Shown in pieces: positions 7,800 through 16,532 of a stretch of DNA of 64,000 bases (its first letter is position 1; every line of letters starts with the position of its first letter). Under the pieces are notes generated by a model. It was not told where the DNA came from and made no database searches. It saw nothing but the letters and a program-made list of their open reading frames with translations. Source of the stretch: Avimonas intestinalis (GTDB taxonomy: Bacteria > Bacillota > Clostridia > Oscillospirales > Acutalibacteraceae); assembly GCA_904380375.1 (NCBI GenBank), contig CAJFID010000009.1, forward strand, positions 1 through 64,000, written 5' to 3'. The position numbers and the translations under genes were made by a program.

Positions 7800-9395
7800 C
7801 TAAGAGGCAAAGCCGGCGTCAAGCAGCGCCCAGGCGTCCTCCCAACGCGCGGTATCGTTGGGCGCGCCCATGACAACGGCGAACAGCGTCACGCCGTTTT
7901 TCTCCGCCGTAGCGACCACACAGTCGCCGGCTTCATCGGTATATCCGGTTTTCAGCCCCGTCGCGCCGGCATAGCAATACTCGCTGTCATACCGGACAAG
8001 AAGGTTGGTGTTCCACCAGGTTTTCTCCTCCCCTGTTTCAAAGCGATCCGGAATATAGCTTTCTGAAACCGTAGCCCGGATTTCCGGCAGCGAATACGCA
8101 TAGCGGGAAATCGTCAGGATATCCATCGGCGTCGTATAGTGGTTGCTGTCGTGGAATCCGTCCGGGTTGGTGAAATGGCTGGATGTCGCTCCGAGCTCCT
8201 TGGCCTTTTGGTTCATCAGGGTACAAAAGACCGCGACCGCCTCCTGAGCGGAAAGGGACGCATCCCCAGCCGCCGTCCGTCCGATTCCCGCTGCCAGCAC
8301 ATAGGCGGCGTCGCCTCCGGAATCCAAAAGCAGGGCATGGAGCAGGACGTCTCGCTTCATCTGTTGCCCCTGCTCAAGGTAGGCGATGCTGGAACCCTCC
8401 TGCACCAAAAGAAGCTCGTCTCCTACGGTGAAAACCGTGTTTTTCTCGGCATTTTCTAGTGCCACAATGGCTGTCAGCAGCTTGGTAAGGCTGGCGGGAT
8501 AGCATCGCTCGTCATAACCGTAGCCGTAAACAATCCGCCCCTGCGTCGCATTGAATAGGATGGCGTGCTTTGCTTCGGGAATTGTCCCTGTCCCGGGGAG
8601 AGGCGGGTTTGCGGCCGGCTCCGGTATGGTAGGGACCGACGGTGTGGTCGTCGTGGTTGTCGTGATTGGCGGGGCTGTCGTAGTGGTTGACGTCGTTGTA
8701 ATAACCGTGGCAGCGGTTGTGGAAGAAAGCGTGGTTTTTACGGCATCAACTGTGGTATTGGTTATCGCCGAGGAAAGGGTGTCGGAGGAAACGGGGATTC
8801 CCTGCTGGCGCTTCCCCTGCCCAGCGACCAGGAAAATCAGGATCAAGACGAGCGCAAACACGGCCGTAGCGATACCAAAAAGAAGAGGATAGAACCAGCG
8901 GCGGCAGTAAAATGGGGAAACAGCCTCATCCGAACCGTCTGCTTCCAGCCCCTCCTCGTCCTCTGGCCCGCCAAAGAGTACCTCCTGTGTCGCTTCGTGC
9001 CGCGCGCCCGTGATTCCTTTTAGCGGGACAGCGTCAAAGACCTGCGTGTCTCCCGCCTCGCCCAGAGAGCTTTCGGGTGTTTCCTGCTCCGCTTCCGGAT
9101 GATCAGTCTGGACCGCAGCAGAGAGCGGGACCGCCGGCATAGTTCCATCCTCAGAAGGCGCTGGTTCCTCCAGGGCCTCCGCCGTGGAGCGCCGCCCGCG
9201 GAGCAGATCATCCACCGTTACGCCCAAAGCATCTGCCAAGCCGGTCATCAGGGAAATATCGGGTAAACCGTCCCCTCTCTCCCATTTGGAAACCGCTTTA
9301 TTGGTCACACCAAGCCGGTCTGCCAACCCCTGCTGCGTTAGGTTCCGTTCCTTGCGCAGGGCGGCGATAAACTGGCCGATTTTTTGGCTGTCCAT
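7800..9395 (-). CDS. XRE-type DNA-binding domain fused through a membrane helix to a D-Ala-D-Ala carboxypeptidase
   Basis: This 531-residue protein has an N-terminal HTH_3/XRE domain (about residues 6-62, with the TNKAVSKWERG helix). An acidic linker follows, then one transmembrane helix (about 168-192). A Thr-rich extracellular spacer (about 212-252) leads to a peptidase S11 domain. The S11 motifs are visible: SLTK with Ser302 and Lys305, SGGDA near 359, and KTG in GLKTGYTDEAG. The topology is therefore a cytoplasmic DNA-binding head joined to an external penicillin-binding-protein-like domain. It could trim peptidoglycan pentapeptides, sense beta-lactams or wall precursors and signal directly to DNA, or both. 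The domain calls are solid; the function of the fusion is inference. Confidence 0.85.
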   Translation of the reverse strand: MDSQKIGQFIAALRKERNLTQQGLADRLGVTNKAVSKWERGDGLPDISLMTGLADALGVTVDDLLRGRRSTAEALEEPAPSEDGTMPAVPLSAAVQTDHPEAEQETPESSLGEAGDTQVFDAVPLKGITGARHEATQEVLFGGPEDEEGLEADGSDEAVSPFYCRRWFYPLLFGIATAVFALVLILIFLVAGQGKRQQGIPVSSDTLSSAITNTTVDAVKTTLSSTTAATVITTTSTTTTAPPITTTTTTTPSVPTIPEPAANPPLPGTGTIPEAKHAILFNATQGRIVYGYGYDERCYPASLTKLLTAIVALENAEKNTVFTVGDELLLVQEGSSIAYLEQGQQMKRDVLLHALLLDSGGDAAYVLAAGIGRTAAGDASLSAQEAVAVFCTLMNQKAKELGATSSHFTNPDGFHDSNHYTTPMDILTISRYAYSLPEIRATVSESYIPDRFETGEEKTWWNTNLLVRYDSEYCYAGATGLKTGYTDEAGDCVVATAEKNGVTLFAVVMGAPNDTARWEDAWALLDAGFAS

Positions 9396-9749
9396 AGGGT
9401 CATCCTTCCTTTATACGGGCTATGACGCAGAGCCATAAAGCCGCGATTCTGTTGTTGGCCGCGCTTTTTAGACTGCGTGAAGCGGGACCAAGCAAGACAA
9501 AGCCGCCAATCCTGTGCCGCAACAAGGGATAGTATAGAACAGCCGGCCGGATTTCGCAACCCACGTCCTCGCGACCCAAGTCTACGCAGCGTAGAGCGAT
9601 GAGGCACCGCTGTTTCGGCGAGTTGGCACTGGCAATCCGTAAAGAAAGAAGCTGCCACAGTTTTTTGCAGCAGCTTCCTCTCACTCCATTGTGTATTTTC
9701 CCCAGCAGATCACAAGGGCAGCCCTTGCATAAATGTCCATGATGCCTGC
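9396..9749. other. Intergenic region without a recognisable gene
   Basis: This stretch of about 350 bases lies between the start of the carboxypeptidase fusion and the end of purD. Apart from the terminator at 9640-9678 I see no credible coding sequence, RNA gene or repeat. A minus-strand frame of 94 codons is open here but looks like chance. Confidence 0.5.
9640..9678 (-). terminator. Terminator of the purine operon
   Basis: GAAGCTGC (9648-9655) pairs with GCAGCTTC (9670-9677). On the minus strand the stem is followed by TTTCTTT. It lies about 75 bp beyond the purD stop. Confidence 0.65.
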
Positions 9750-11036
9750 CTATTTGTCCTTAACCAGGGGACGTCCGATATCCTTGCGGTAGTGTGCATC
9801 TTGGAATTCAATCTGTTCCACCGCGTCGTAAGCCTTATCCAAGGCTTCATCAAGGGTGGGAGCCAAAGCGGTCACGCCAAGCACCCGGCCGCCGTTGGTA
9901 TAAAACTTTCCCTCTTCCCACTTCGTTCCGGCGTGGTAGATCACCGCATCGCCGCGCTGCCCCTGCGGGTTCAGCCCGCGGATCGGGAGGCCCTTTTTGT
10001 AGGCTGCCGGATAGCCGCCAGAGGCCATCACCACGCAGGCACAAGCTTCATCCGTCCATTCAAGCGTCAGGCTGTCCAGCTTCTCGTCCCGGATCGCACA
10101 GAGGATTTCAATCAGATCGGTCTTCAGCCGGGGCAGTACCACCTGGGTTTCCGGATCCCCAAAGCGGCAATTGTACTCGATCACCTTCGGGCCGTTCGGC
10201 GTCAGCATCAGCCCAAAGAAGAGACACCCCTTAAACGGCCGGCCTTCCTCATTCATCGCCGCGATGGTCGGGCGGAAAATTTTCTCCATGCAGAAAGCGG
10301 CGGCCTCTTCGTCGTAATACGGGTTGGGGCTGATCGTCCCCATCCCGCCGGTATTGGGGCCCATGTCCCCGTCAAACGCCCGCTTATGATCCTTAGCGGA
10401 AACCATCGGGCGGATGGTTTTGCTGTCGGTAAAGGCCAGTACCGACACCTCCGGCCCGGTCAGGAATTCCTCCACTACAACCCGGCTGCCCGATGCGCCG
10501 AAAATCCGATCCTGCATAATGCTTTTGACCGCGTCACAGGCTTCCTCGTAATTGTCGCAGAGGATTACCCCCTTACCGAGCGCCAGGCCGTCGGCTTTAA
10601 TGACCGCCGGGTAGGAATTCTGCTTTTTAATGTAATCCAAAGCCTTTTCCGGCTGATCAAATACCTCATACCCGGCGGTCGGGATGCCGTATTTTTTCAT
10701 CAGGTGCTTAGAAAACACCTTGCTTCCTTCCAGAATCGCTGCGTTTTTGCGCGGGCCGAAGGCAGCGATACCCTCGGCTTCAAGCGCATCCACCATCCCC
10801 GCGACGAGCGGATCGTCCGGCGCAACAAAAACGAGATCCACTGCCAATTCCTTTGCCAGGGCAACCATCCCGTCTATATCGTCCGCCTTGACGTCAAAGC
10901 ACTCCGCGTCCCGGGAGATACCGCCGTTGCCCGGCGCGCAGTACAGCTTCCCACAGTGCGGGCTTTCCGCCAGCTTGCGGATGATGGCGTGTTCGCGCCC
11001 GCCGCCGCCGACCACCAGAATATCCATCTTCTCCAT
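9750..11036 (-). CDS. purD: Phosphoribosylamine-glycine ligase
   Basis: This 428-residue protein has the GARS N-domain (DILVVGGGGREHAI), an ATP-grasp core (VIKADGLALGKGVI; EEFLTGPEVSVLAF; DHKRAFDGDMGPNTGGMG; the ENCRFGDPE-type motif as EYNCRFGDPETQ) and the C-domain. It makes GAR from phosphoribosylamine, glycine and ATP, the second step of purine synthesis. It is the last gene of the minus-strand purine operon, 37 bp after the purH-type gene. Length is normal for the family. Confidence 0.96.
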   Translation of the reverse strand: MEKMDILVVGGGGREHAIIRKLAESPHCGKLYCAPGNGGISRDAECFDVKADDIDGMVALAKELAVDLVFVAPDDPLVAGMVDALEAEGIAAFGPRKNAAILEGSKVFSKHLMKKYGIPTAGYEVFDQPEKALDYIKKQNSYPAVIKADGLALGKGVILCDNYEEACDAVKSIMQDRIFGASGSRVVVEEFLTGPEVSVLAFTDSKTIRPMVSAKDHKRAFDGDMGPNTGGMGTISPNPYYDEEAAAFCMEKIFRPTIAAMNEEGRPFKGCLFFGLMLTPNGPKVIEYNCRFGDPETQVVLPRLKTDLIEILCAIRDEKLDSLTLEWTDEACACVVMASGGYPAAYKKGLPIRGLNPQGQRGDAVIYHAGTKWEEGKFYTNGGRVLGVTALAPTLDEALDKAYDAVEQIEFQDAHYRKDIGRPLVKDK

Positions 11037-11073
11037 ATTTTGCTCCGTTTCCCCGGCGATGCCGCCGGATCAA

Positions 11074-12252
11074 TCAATGGTGGAACAGCCGGACGCCGGT
11101 AAAGGCCATCGCGATATCGTATTTGTTACAGGTGTCGATGACGTTGTCGTCCCGGATGGACCCGCCCGGCTCCGCGATATAGCGGACGCCGCTGCGATGC
11201 GCGCGTTCTATGTTATCCCCGAACGGGAAGAAAGCGTCGGAACCCAGGGAAACGCCGTCCAGCGTATCCAGCCATTCCCGCTTTTCCTCACGGGTAAGGG
11301 GCTGTGGCTTTACAGTAAAGAATTGCTCCCACGCCCCATCGGCCAGAACATCCATGGAATCGTCGGAAATATAGACGTCAATGGTATTGTCTCGGTCGGG
11401 ACGGCGGATATCCTCCCGGAAGGGCAGGGCAAGCACGCGGGGGTGCTGACGGAGGTACCAGGTGTCCGCCTTATTGCCTGCCAACCGGGTGCAGTGGATG
11501 CGGCTCTGCTGCCCCGCGCCAACGCCGATGACCTGACCGCCCTTGGCATAGCATACCGAGTTGGACTGAGTGTATTTCAGAGTAATCAAGGACAAAACCA
11601 AATCCTGCTTTGCCGCGTCGGGGATGGTTCGGCAGGCGGTGACGACGTTTTCAAGCAGCCGGCTATTGATGGCCTGGCTGTTGCGTCCTTGTTCAAAGGT
11701 AATCCCGAATACGTCCTTGTGCTCTACCGGAGCCGGCACATAATTCGGGTCGATTTTGACCACATTGTAAGTGCCGCGGCGCTTTTTCTTCAGGATCTCG
11801 AGCGCTTCGGGCGTATAGCCGGGGGCGATAATGCCGTCGGATACCTCGCGTGCCAGCAGAGTGGCAGTCTCCTTGTCGCAATCGTCGGACAGGGCAACCC
11901 AGTCGCCGTAGGAGGACATACGGTCAGCGCCGCGCGCACGGGCATAGGCGCAGGCAATCGGGGAAAGCTCCATATCCTCGACAAAATAAATCTTTTTGAG
12001 CACATCGGACAGCGGGATGCCGAGCGCGGCGCCAGCCGGACTGACATGCTTAAAAGAAGCCGCCGCCGGCAGGCCGGTCGCTTCCTTCAACTCCTTGACC
12101 AGCTGCCAGCTGTTGAAGGCATCCAGAAAATTGATATAGCCCGGCCGGCCGTTGAGCACCTCAATGGGTAACTCTCCCCCATCCTGCATAAAGATGCGGG
12201 ACGGCGTCTGGTTGGGGTTACAGCCGTATTTCAGCATCAGTTCGTTTGCCAT
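11074..12252 (-). CDS. purH: Stand-alone AICAR transformylase (PurH C-domain type)
   Basis: This 392-residue protein corresponds only to the formyltransferase part of bifunctional PurH; the N-terminal MGS-like IMP cyclohydrolase domain is absent. Visible motifs are LKYGCNPNQ at the start, SFKHVSPAGAALG (the Lys-His pair of the active site), YTQSNSVCYAKGGQ, and DAFFPFGDNIERAHRSG near the end. It would formylate AICAR with 10-formyl-tetrahydrofolate to FAICAR. The final cyclisation must come from another protein, and the gene immediately upstream encodes a PurO-type cyclohydrolase, which fits. The ATG at 12252 has an AAAGGAAG site. Confidence 0.92.
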   Translation of the reverse strand: MANELMLKYGCNPNQTPSRIFMQDGGELPIEVLNGRPGYINFLDAFNSWQLVKELKEATGLPAAASFKHVSPAGAALGIPLSDVLKKIYFVEDMELSPIACAYARARGADRMSSYGDWVALSDDCDKETATLLAREVSDGIIAPGYTPEALEILKKKRRGTYNVVKIDPNYVPAPVEHKDVFGITFEQGRNSQAINSRLLENVVTACRTIPDAAKQDLVLSLITLKYTQSNSVCYAKGGQVIGVGAGQQSRIHCTRLAGNKADTWYLRQHPRVLALPFREDIRRPDRDNTIDVYISDDSMDVLADGAWEQFFTVKPQPLTREEKREWLDTLDGVSLGSDAFFPFGDNIERAHRSGVRYIAEPGGSIRDDNVIDTCNKYDIAMAFTGVRLFHH

Positions 12253-12331
12253 GAAAAACCTTCCTTTCCCTACAAATCAGACGGTTTCGCCTTTGCCTTC
12301 CTTCAAATAAAGCAGTGGCTATTTCCTGACT

Positions 12332-13039
12332 TCATCCGTTTTTATTGATAATACGCGTTTGCGCATCGCCAGTCTTAAGGCAAATGTACCGGGTAAAGAG
12401 AGATACCTTATTCTCGCTGTCAAGGCTGTTCCATACACAGGTAGTAAACGCGTCCAAATCCCCTTCAAGGGCCACCTGCTCCGGCTCGCCGTCAAACGAG
12501 GGCAACGGATTGCCGTCCTGCCGGTACGTGTGGATAAAATGGCCCAGCCCCGCGCGCGGGGCTTCGTATTCATAGAAATACCGGCGCACGGAAGAAGGAT
12601 CGCCGTCCGCAGATTTCAGGATAGACAGGCGGTAGCGGTCGTGCTTCGGCTCCACCAAACCGGAGATGCGGGGGGTAAAATTCGGGCTGTCCGGCTCAAA
12701 GGTGCGGGCACGCAGGGCGTCCTCAAAGGATTTCCCCTGCTCCATATATTCCACAATCGTATCGGTCTGGTCACCGTTGGTGACCACCGTCGCATGGCCG
12801 AGCACCCGAACCGGCGCATAAATAATCAGAGAGGGATCCACCATCCGGCTTTCATCAAACGCCTTGGTTTTGATGCCGGCGCCCTCCTCAACAAATACGC
12901 GGTTGCGGCTGTTTTCGCTGCGGCCCATGATAAAATAGGCGATTACCAGCGACTGGCCGTCGTCGCTTTTGCCCAGGATAATCCCCCGTCCGGGATAGGA
13001 GGTAGACGACAATGCGTCAGTCAGCTTTTTTGTCTGCAT
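12332..13039 (-). CDS. purO: PurO-type IMP cyclohydrolase
   Basis: This 235-residue protein (MQTKKLTDALSSTSYPGRGI...) resembles the archaeal-type IMP cyclohydrolase family (IMP_cyclohyd), an NTN-hydrolase-like fold. Characteristic stretches are YPGRGIILG, YFIMGRSENSRNRVF and, near the middle, SPNFTPRISG. It would close FAICAR to IMP. Its place directly before the cyclohydrolase-less AICAR transformylase gene supports the call. The start at 13039 is chosen over an ATG four codons upstream that abuts the AAAGGA site. The family call is confident; activity is inferred. Confidence 0.87.
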   Translation of the reverse strand: MQTKKLTDALSSTSYPGRGIILGKSDDGQSLVIAYFIMGRSENSRNRVFVEEGAGIKTKAFDESRMVDPSLIIYAPVRVLGHATVVTNGDQTDTIVEYMEQGKSFEDALRARTFEPDSPNFTPRISGLVEPKHDRYRLSILKSADGDPSSVRRYFYEYEAPRAGLGHFIHTYRQDGNPLPSFDGEPEQVALEGDLDAFTTCVWNSLDSENKVSLFTRYICLKTGDAQTRIINKNG

Positions 13040-13163
13040 GTTTATGACCATTCCTTTCTCACAGCGGCCGGAGAGGAGCACCGTTTCCAGCCCTGCCGAA
13101 ATTGCCGGCGCCGGCGGATAGCAAAATACAAAAACAAAGGACAAAGCGGTAAGGCATCCGCTC

Positions 13164-13826
13164 TCATACCCCGGCTTTCTGCGGCGTCCCTGCCAAGCCG
13201 TCCGCGTCAACCACCGCTTTGTTGCCCTGCAAACGGATTCGCCCCTCACAGAAAAGGGAAACCGCCTTCGGTAAAAGCTCCCATTCCGCCTGGCGCATGA
13301 CGCGAAGCTGTAAGGTCTCCGGCGTATCCTGCGGCTGGACTGCCACGGCTTTTTGCAGGATGATGGCGCCGCCGTCCGGGATTTCGTTGACGAAATGGAC
13401 GGTGGCGCCGGTAACCTTCACCCCATAATCGAGCGCCGCCTTATGAACACGGAGCCCGTAAAACCCTTTACCGCAGAAAGCAGGGATCAGGGATGGATGG
13501 ACGTTGATAATCCGGTTTGCATAGGCCCGGACAATCTCTTCCCCCAAAATGCAGAGGAAGCCCGCCAGCACGATTAAATCCGCCTCCGCACGCTTCAGCT
13601 CTTTCAGCAGCGCGGCGTCAAATTCTGCAGCATCCGCATAGGCCTTGCGGTTGATAACGGTTCCCGGCACGCCATGCCTCGCCGCGCGCTCCAGCGCATA
13701 CGCTTCCGGAGAAGAGGAGATCACCTGGGTAATCCGGCCGCCGTGGATCTCCCCCGCCTCTTCAGCGTCCAGGAGAGCCTGGAGGTTGGTCCCGCCGCCC
13801 GAAACCAGAACAACAATATTCAGCAT
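13164..13826 (-). CDS. purN: Phosphoribosylglycinamide formyltransferase
   Basis: This 220-residue PurN has the N-terminal VLVSGGGTNLQALLDA motif, the formyl-transfer Asn-His-Asp set around IINVHPSLIPAF and HFVNEIPDGG, and VHKAALDYGVKVTGATVHF. It formylates GAR with 10-formyl-tetrahydrofolate. It overlaps the end of purM by 7 bp, so translation is probably coupled. About 125 bp separate it from purO. Confidence 0.95.
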   Translation of the reverse strand: MLNIVVLVSGGGTNLQALLDAEEAGEIHGGRITQVISSSPEAYALERAARHGVPGTVINRKAYADAAEFDAALLKELKRAEADLIVLAGFLCILGEEIVRAYANRIINVHPSLIPAFCGKGFYGLRVHKAALDYGVKVTGATVHFVNEIPDGGAIILQKAVAVQPQDTPETLQLRVMRQAEWELLPKAVSLFCEGRIRLQGNKAVVDADGLAGTPQKAGV

Positions 13827-14863
13827 AGCACCACGCCCTCGTCACCCTTGACCACCTGGCCCAAAAACACCGCCTTTTCTCCCGCCTCGTTGAGCACGCG
13901 GACCGCTTCGTCCGCCTTGTCGGAAGCAACAGCCAGGCACAGGCCAGTTCCCATATTGAAGGTGTTGAACATATCACGCTCCGGGATATTGCCGGCCTTT
14001 TGGATCAGATCAAAAATCGGCAGCACCGGCACGCGGCTCTTCTCAATGACCGCCTGCATCCCCTCGGGAAGCATCCGCGGGATATTTTCATAATATCCGC
14101 CCCCGGTAATATGGGAAATGCCGTGGATCCCCACCCGGCGGATCACCTCAAGGATCGGCTTGACATAGATCTTGGTCGGGGTAAGCAACACTTCGCCTAA
14201 GGTGGCGCCGAGCTCGTCATAATAGACGGAAAGCGTTTTTTTCGATACGTCAAACACCTTGCGCACCAGGGAAAAGCCGTTGGAATGCACCCCGCTGGAC
14301 GTCACGCCGATGAGCGCGTCGCCCTCTTTGACCAGCGAGCAGTCCACGATTTTTTCCTTATCCGCCAATCCTACGCAGAATCCAGCGAGGTCATATTCCT
14401 CTGGCGGGTAAAAGCCGGGCATTTCCGCGGTTTCGCCCCCGATTAAGGCGCAGCCCGCTTGGACACAGCCTTCCGCTACGCCGGATACAATCGCAGCAAT
14501 CTTTTCCGGCACATTCTTACCGCAGGCGATATAATCCAAAAAGAAGAGCGGCTGAGCACCCGAGCAGGCAACGTCGTTGGCGCACATGGCCACGCAGTCA
14601 ATCCCCACCGTGTCGTGCTTGTCCAGCAGAAAAGCCAGCTTCAACTTGGTCCCTACCCCATCGGTCCCCGAAACCAGCACCGGCTTCTGCAAGCCGGTCA
14701 GGTTGGGCTCAAACAGCCCGCCGAAGCCGCCGAGCCCGGAAACCACGCCGGGGATATTCGTGCGCGCCACATGCGCTTTCATCAACTCCACCGCTTGGTA
14801 GCCCGCCGTAACGTCTACGCCGGCAGCCGCATAGCTCGCGCTCGCGCTGTTTTTCTTTTCCAC
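13820..14863 (-). CDS. purM: Phosphoribosylformylglycinamidine cyclo-ligase (AIR synthetase)
   Basis: This 347-residue PurM-fold protein starts at a GTG. Visible motifs are YAAAGVDVTAGYQAVELMK, VSGTDGVGTKLKLAF, GIDCVAMCANDVACSGAQPLFF and the later HITGGGYYENIPRMLP. It closes FGAM to AIR using ATP. It is followed in the operon by purN with a 7-bp overlap, and preceded by the purF-like gene after 172 bp that hold no gene. Confidence 0.95.
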   Translation of the reverse strand: MEKKNSASASYAAAGVDVTAGYQAVELMKAHVARTNIPGVVSGLGGFGGLFEPNLTGLQKPVLVSGTDGVGTKLKLAFLLDKHDTVGIDCVAMCANDVACSGAQPLFFLDYIACGKNVPEKIAAIVSGVAEGCVQAGCALIGGETAEMPGFYPPEEYDLAGFCVGLADKEKIVDCSLVKEGDALIGVTSSGVHSNGFSLVRKVFDVSKKTLSVYYDELGATLGEVLLTPTKIYVKPILEVIRRVGIHGISHITGGGYYENIPRMLPEGMQAVIEKSRVPVLPIFDLIQKAGNIPERDMFNTFNMGTGLCLAVASDKADEAVRVLNEAGEKAVFLGQVVKGDEGVVLC

Positions 14864-15035
14864 ACCTATACACGCCTTTCTAATGAAATCGGCTCTACGC
14901 CGGTACGGCCCGACAAGCCGGAAGGCCCTTCCTTTCCGGAAATCAGAAAAGCAAAGGGCCTAAACCAGATATACGGCCGCTAACATAGGGGAACTGGTTT
15001 TGGAAAGAGGCGTCATATTTTTGGGATGGATATCC

Positions 15036-16445
15036 CTACTCTTTACCGTTCCAGCAATAGGTACATACCAGGTCCGGATCAATGCCGATGGCCGCCAACA
15101 TACCCTCAAGGGTCTGGAACCGCAGGGAGGTCATCCGCATCCGCCGGCGGATGCCTTCCACCATTTTTTCATACCGCCCGCTGCGCGCATCGCAGTATTC
15201 CTCAAGATACCGGAAGCCTTCGTCCCCTTCTATTTCCTGGATAACCGAACGGGAGATCAGGTCCATGTCGGAGGTGGAGCGGGAAAAATTCAGGTATTTG
15301 CAGCCGTACATGATCGGCGGGCAGGCGGGACGAATATGGACCTCCTTTGCACCGCTGTCGTACAGGAAATCGACCGTTTCCCGCATCTGGGTGCCTCGCA
15401 CCACCGAATCGTCAATAAACAGCAGACGCTTATCCCGGATCAAGGGTTCCACCGGGATCAGCTTCATATGCGCGACCTGATTGCGGATCGATTGATTCGG
15501 CGGCATAAAGCTGCGCGGCCAGGTGGGGGTATACTTAATAAAAGGGCGGGCAAATGGGATCCCCGACTCGTTGGCGTAGCCGATCGCGTGGGCCGTACCG
15601 GAATCCGGGACGCCGGCGACAAAATCCGCGTGGATATCGGGATCGTTCTGGGCGAGAATTCGGCCGCAGTCATACCGCATTTGTTCCACGTTCACCCCTT
15701 CATAGGAAGAGGTGGGATAGCCGAAATAGGTCCACAGGAAAGCGCAGATTTTCATCTTCTTTCCCGGCGGGACCAGCACCCGATAGCCATCGCAGGTCAC
15801 GAAATCGATTTCTCCCGCGCCCAAGCCATGCTCGTCTTTATAGCCCAAATTCAGATAGGCAAACGACTCAAAGGAAACGCAGTGAGCCCCCTCCTTTTTG
15901 CCGATAATCAGCGGCGTACGGCCCACCCGGTCGCGGGCGGCATACATCCCTTCCTTTGTAAGCAGCAGGATGGTCATTGACCCGTCTATCTGCTCCTGGG
16001 CGTATTGAAGCCCTTCAAGAATCGAATCCTTCTGGTTAATCAGGCTGGCCGTCAGCTCGGTGGCGTTGACCACGCCGCCGCTCATCTCCAGAAAATGGGA
16101 GGCGCCTTTGGCAAAGGTTTGGTTCACCAGCTCCTCCATATTGTTGATCCGCCCTACCGTCGTAATCGCGTAATTTCCCAAGTGAGAGCGCACCATCAAC
16201 GGCTGAGGATCGGTATCGCTGATGCAGCCGATTCCCATCGTCCCTTCCATCTCGCCCACATCGCGTTCAAATTTCGTACGGAAGGGAGAATTTTCAATAT
16301 TGTGGATCGCCCGCTGGAAGCCCTTTTCCGCGCTGTATACTGCCATTCCTCCGCGCCGCGTTCCCAAATGCGAGTGATAGTCCACACCGAAGAAAAGATC
16401 CGATACGCAGCTATTCCTTGAAACGACGCCAAATAAGCCGCCCAT
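15036..16445 (-). CDS. purF: PurF-family amidophosphoribosyltransferase lacking the glutaminase cysteine
   Basis: This 469-residue protein occupies the purF slot of the operon. The C-terminal phosphoribosyltransferase domain is intact, with the PRPP loop LLFIDDSVVRGTQ at about residues 341-353. The N-terminal NTN glutaminase domain is recognisable (DLFFGVDYHSHLGTRRGGMAVY) but degenerate. Normal PurF begins with Cys-Gly-Ile after processing; here the ATG, preceded by GGAGGAAAC, is followed by Gly-Gly-Leu-Phe-Gly. The GHVRYST and HNGN blocks are replaced by GCISDTDPQP and TVGRINN. It may use free ammonia, take ammonia from a partner, or be regulatory. A second, canonical PurF could exist elsewhere. 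Confidence 0.85.
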   Translation of the reverse strand: MGGLFGVVSRNSCVSDLFFGVDYHSHLGTRRGGMAVYSAEKGFQRAIHNIENSPFRTKFERDVGEMEGTMGIGCISDTDPQPLMVRSHLGNYAITTVGRINNMEELVNQTFAKGASHFLEMSGGVVNATELTASLINQKDSILEGLQYAQEQIDGSMTILLLTKEGMYAARDRVGRTPLIIGKKEGAHCVSFESFAYLNLGYKDEHGLGAGEIDFVTCDGYRVLVPPGKKMKICAFLWTYFGYPTSSYEGVNVEQMRYDCGRILAQNDPDIHADFVAGVPDSGTAHAIGYANESGIPFARPFIKYTPTWPRSFMPPNQSIRNQVAHMKLIPVEPLIRDKRLLFIDDSVVRGTQMRETVDFLYDSGAKEVHIRPACPPIMYGCKYLNFSRSTSDMDLISRSVIQEIEGDEGFRYLEEYCDARSGRYEKMVEGIRRRMRMTSLRFQTLEGMLAAIGIDPDLVCTYCWNGKE

Positions 16446-16532
16446 GTTTCCTCCTTGATTTCTCTATGGCAGCCGGGAGCCGAAGCACCAGGCCGTCGGG
16501 TTTTCAACGCAAACGATGCTGTATCGCCAAAA

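Noticed and set aside
8600..8760. Thr-codon-rich repetitive stretch as a DNA repeat or microsatellite
   Set aside because: It encodes the Thr-rich extracellular spacer of the carboxypeptidase fusion and is explained by protein composition.
10684..12171. A 495-codon open frame on the plus strand across purD and purH
   Set aside because: It is antisense to two confident purine genes and has no ribosome site or motif.
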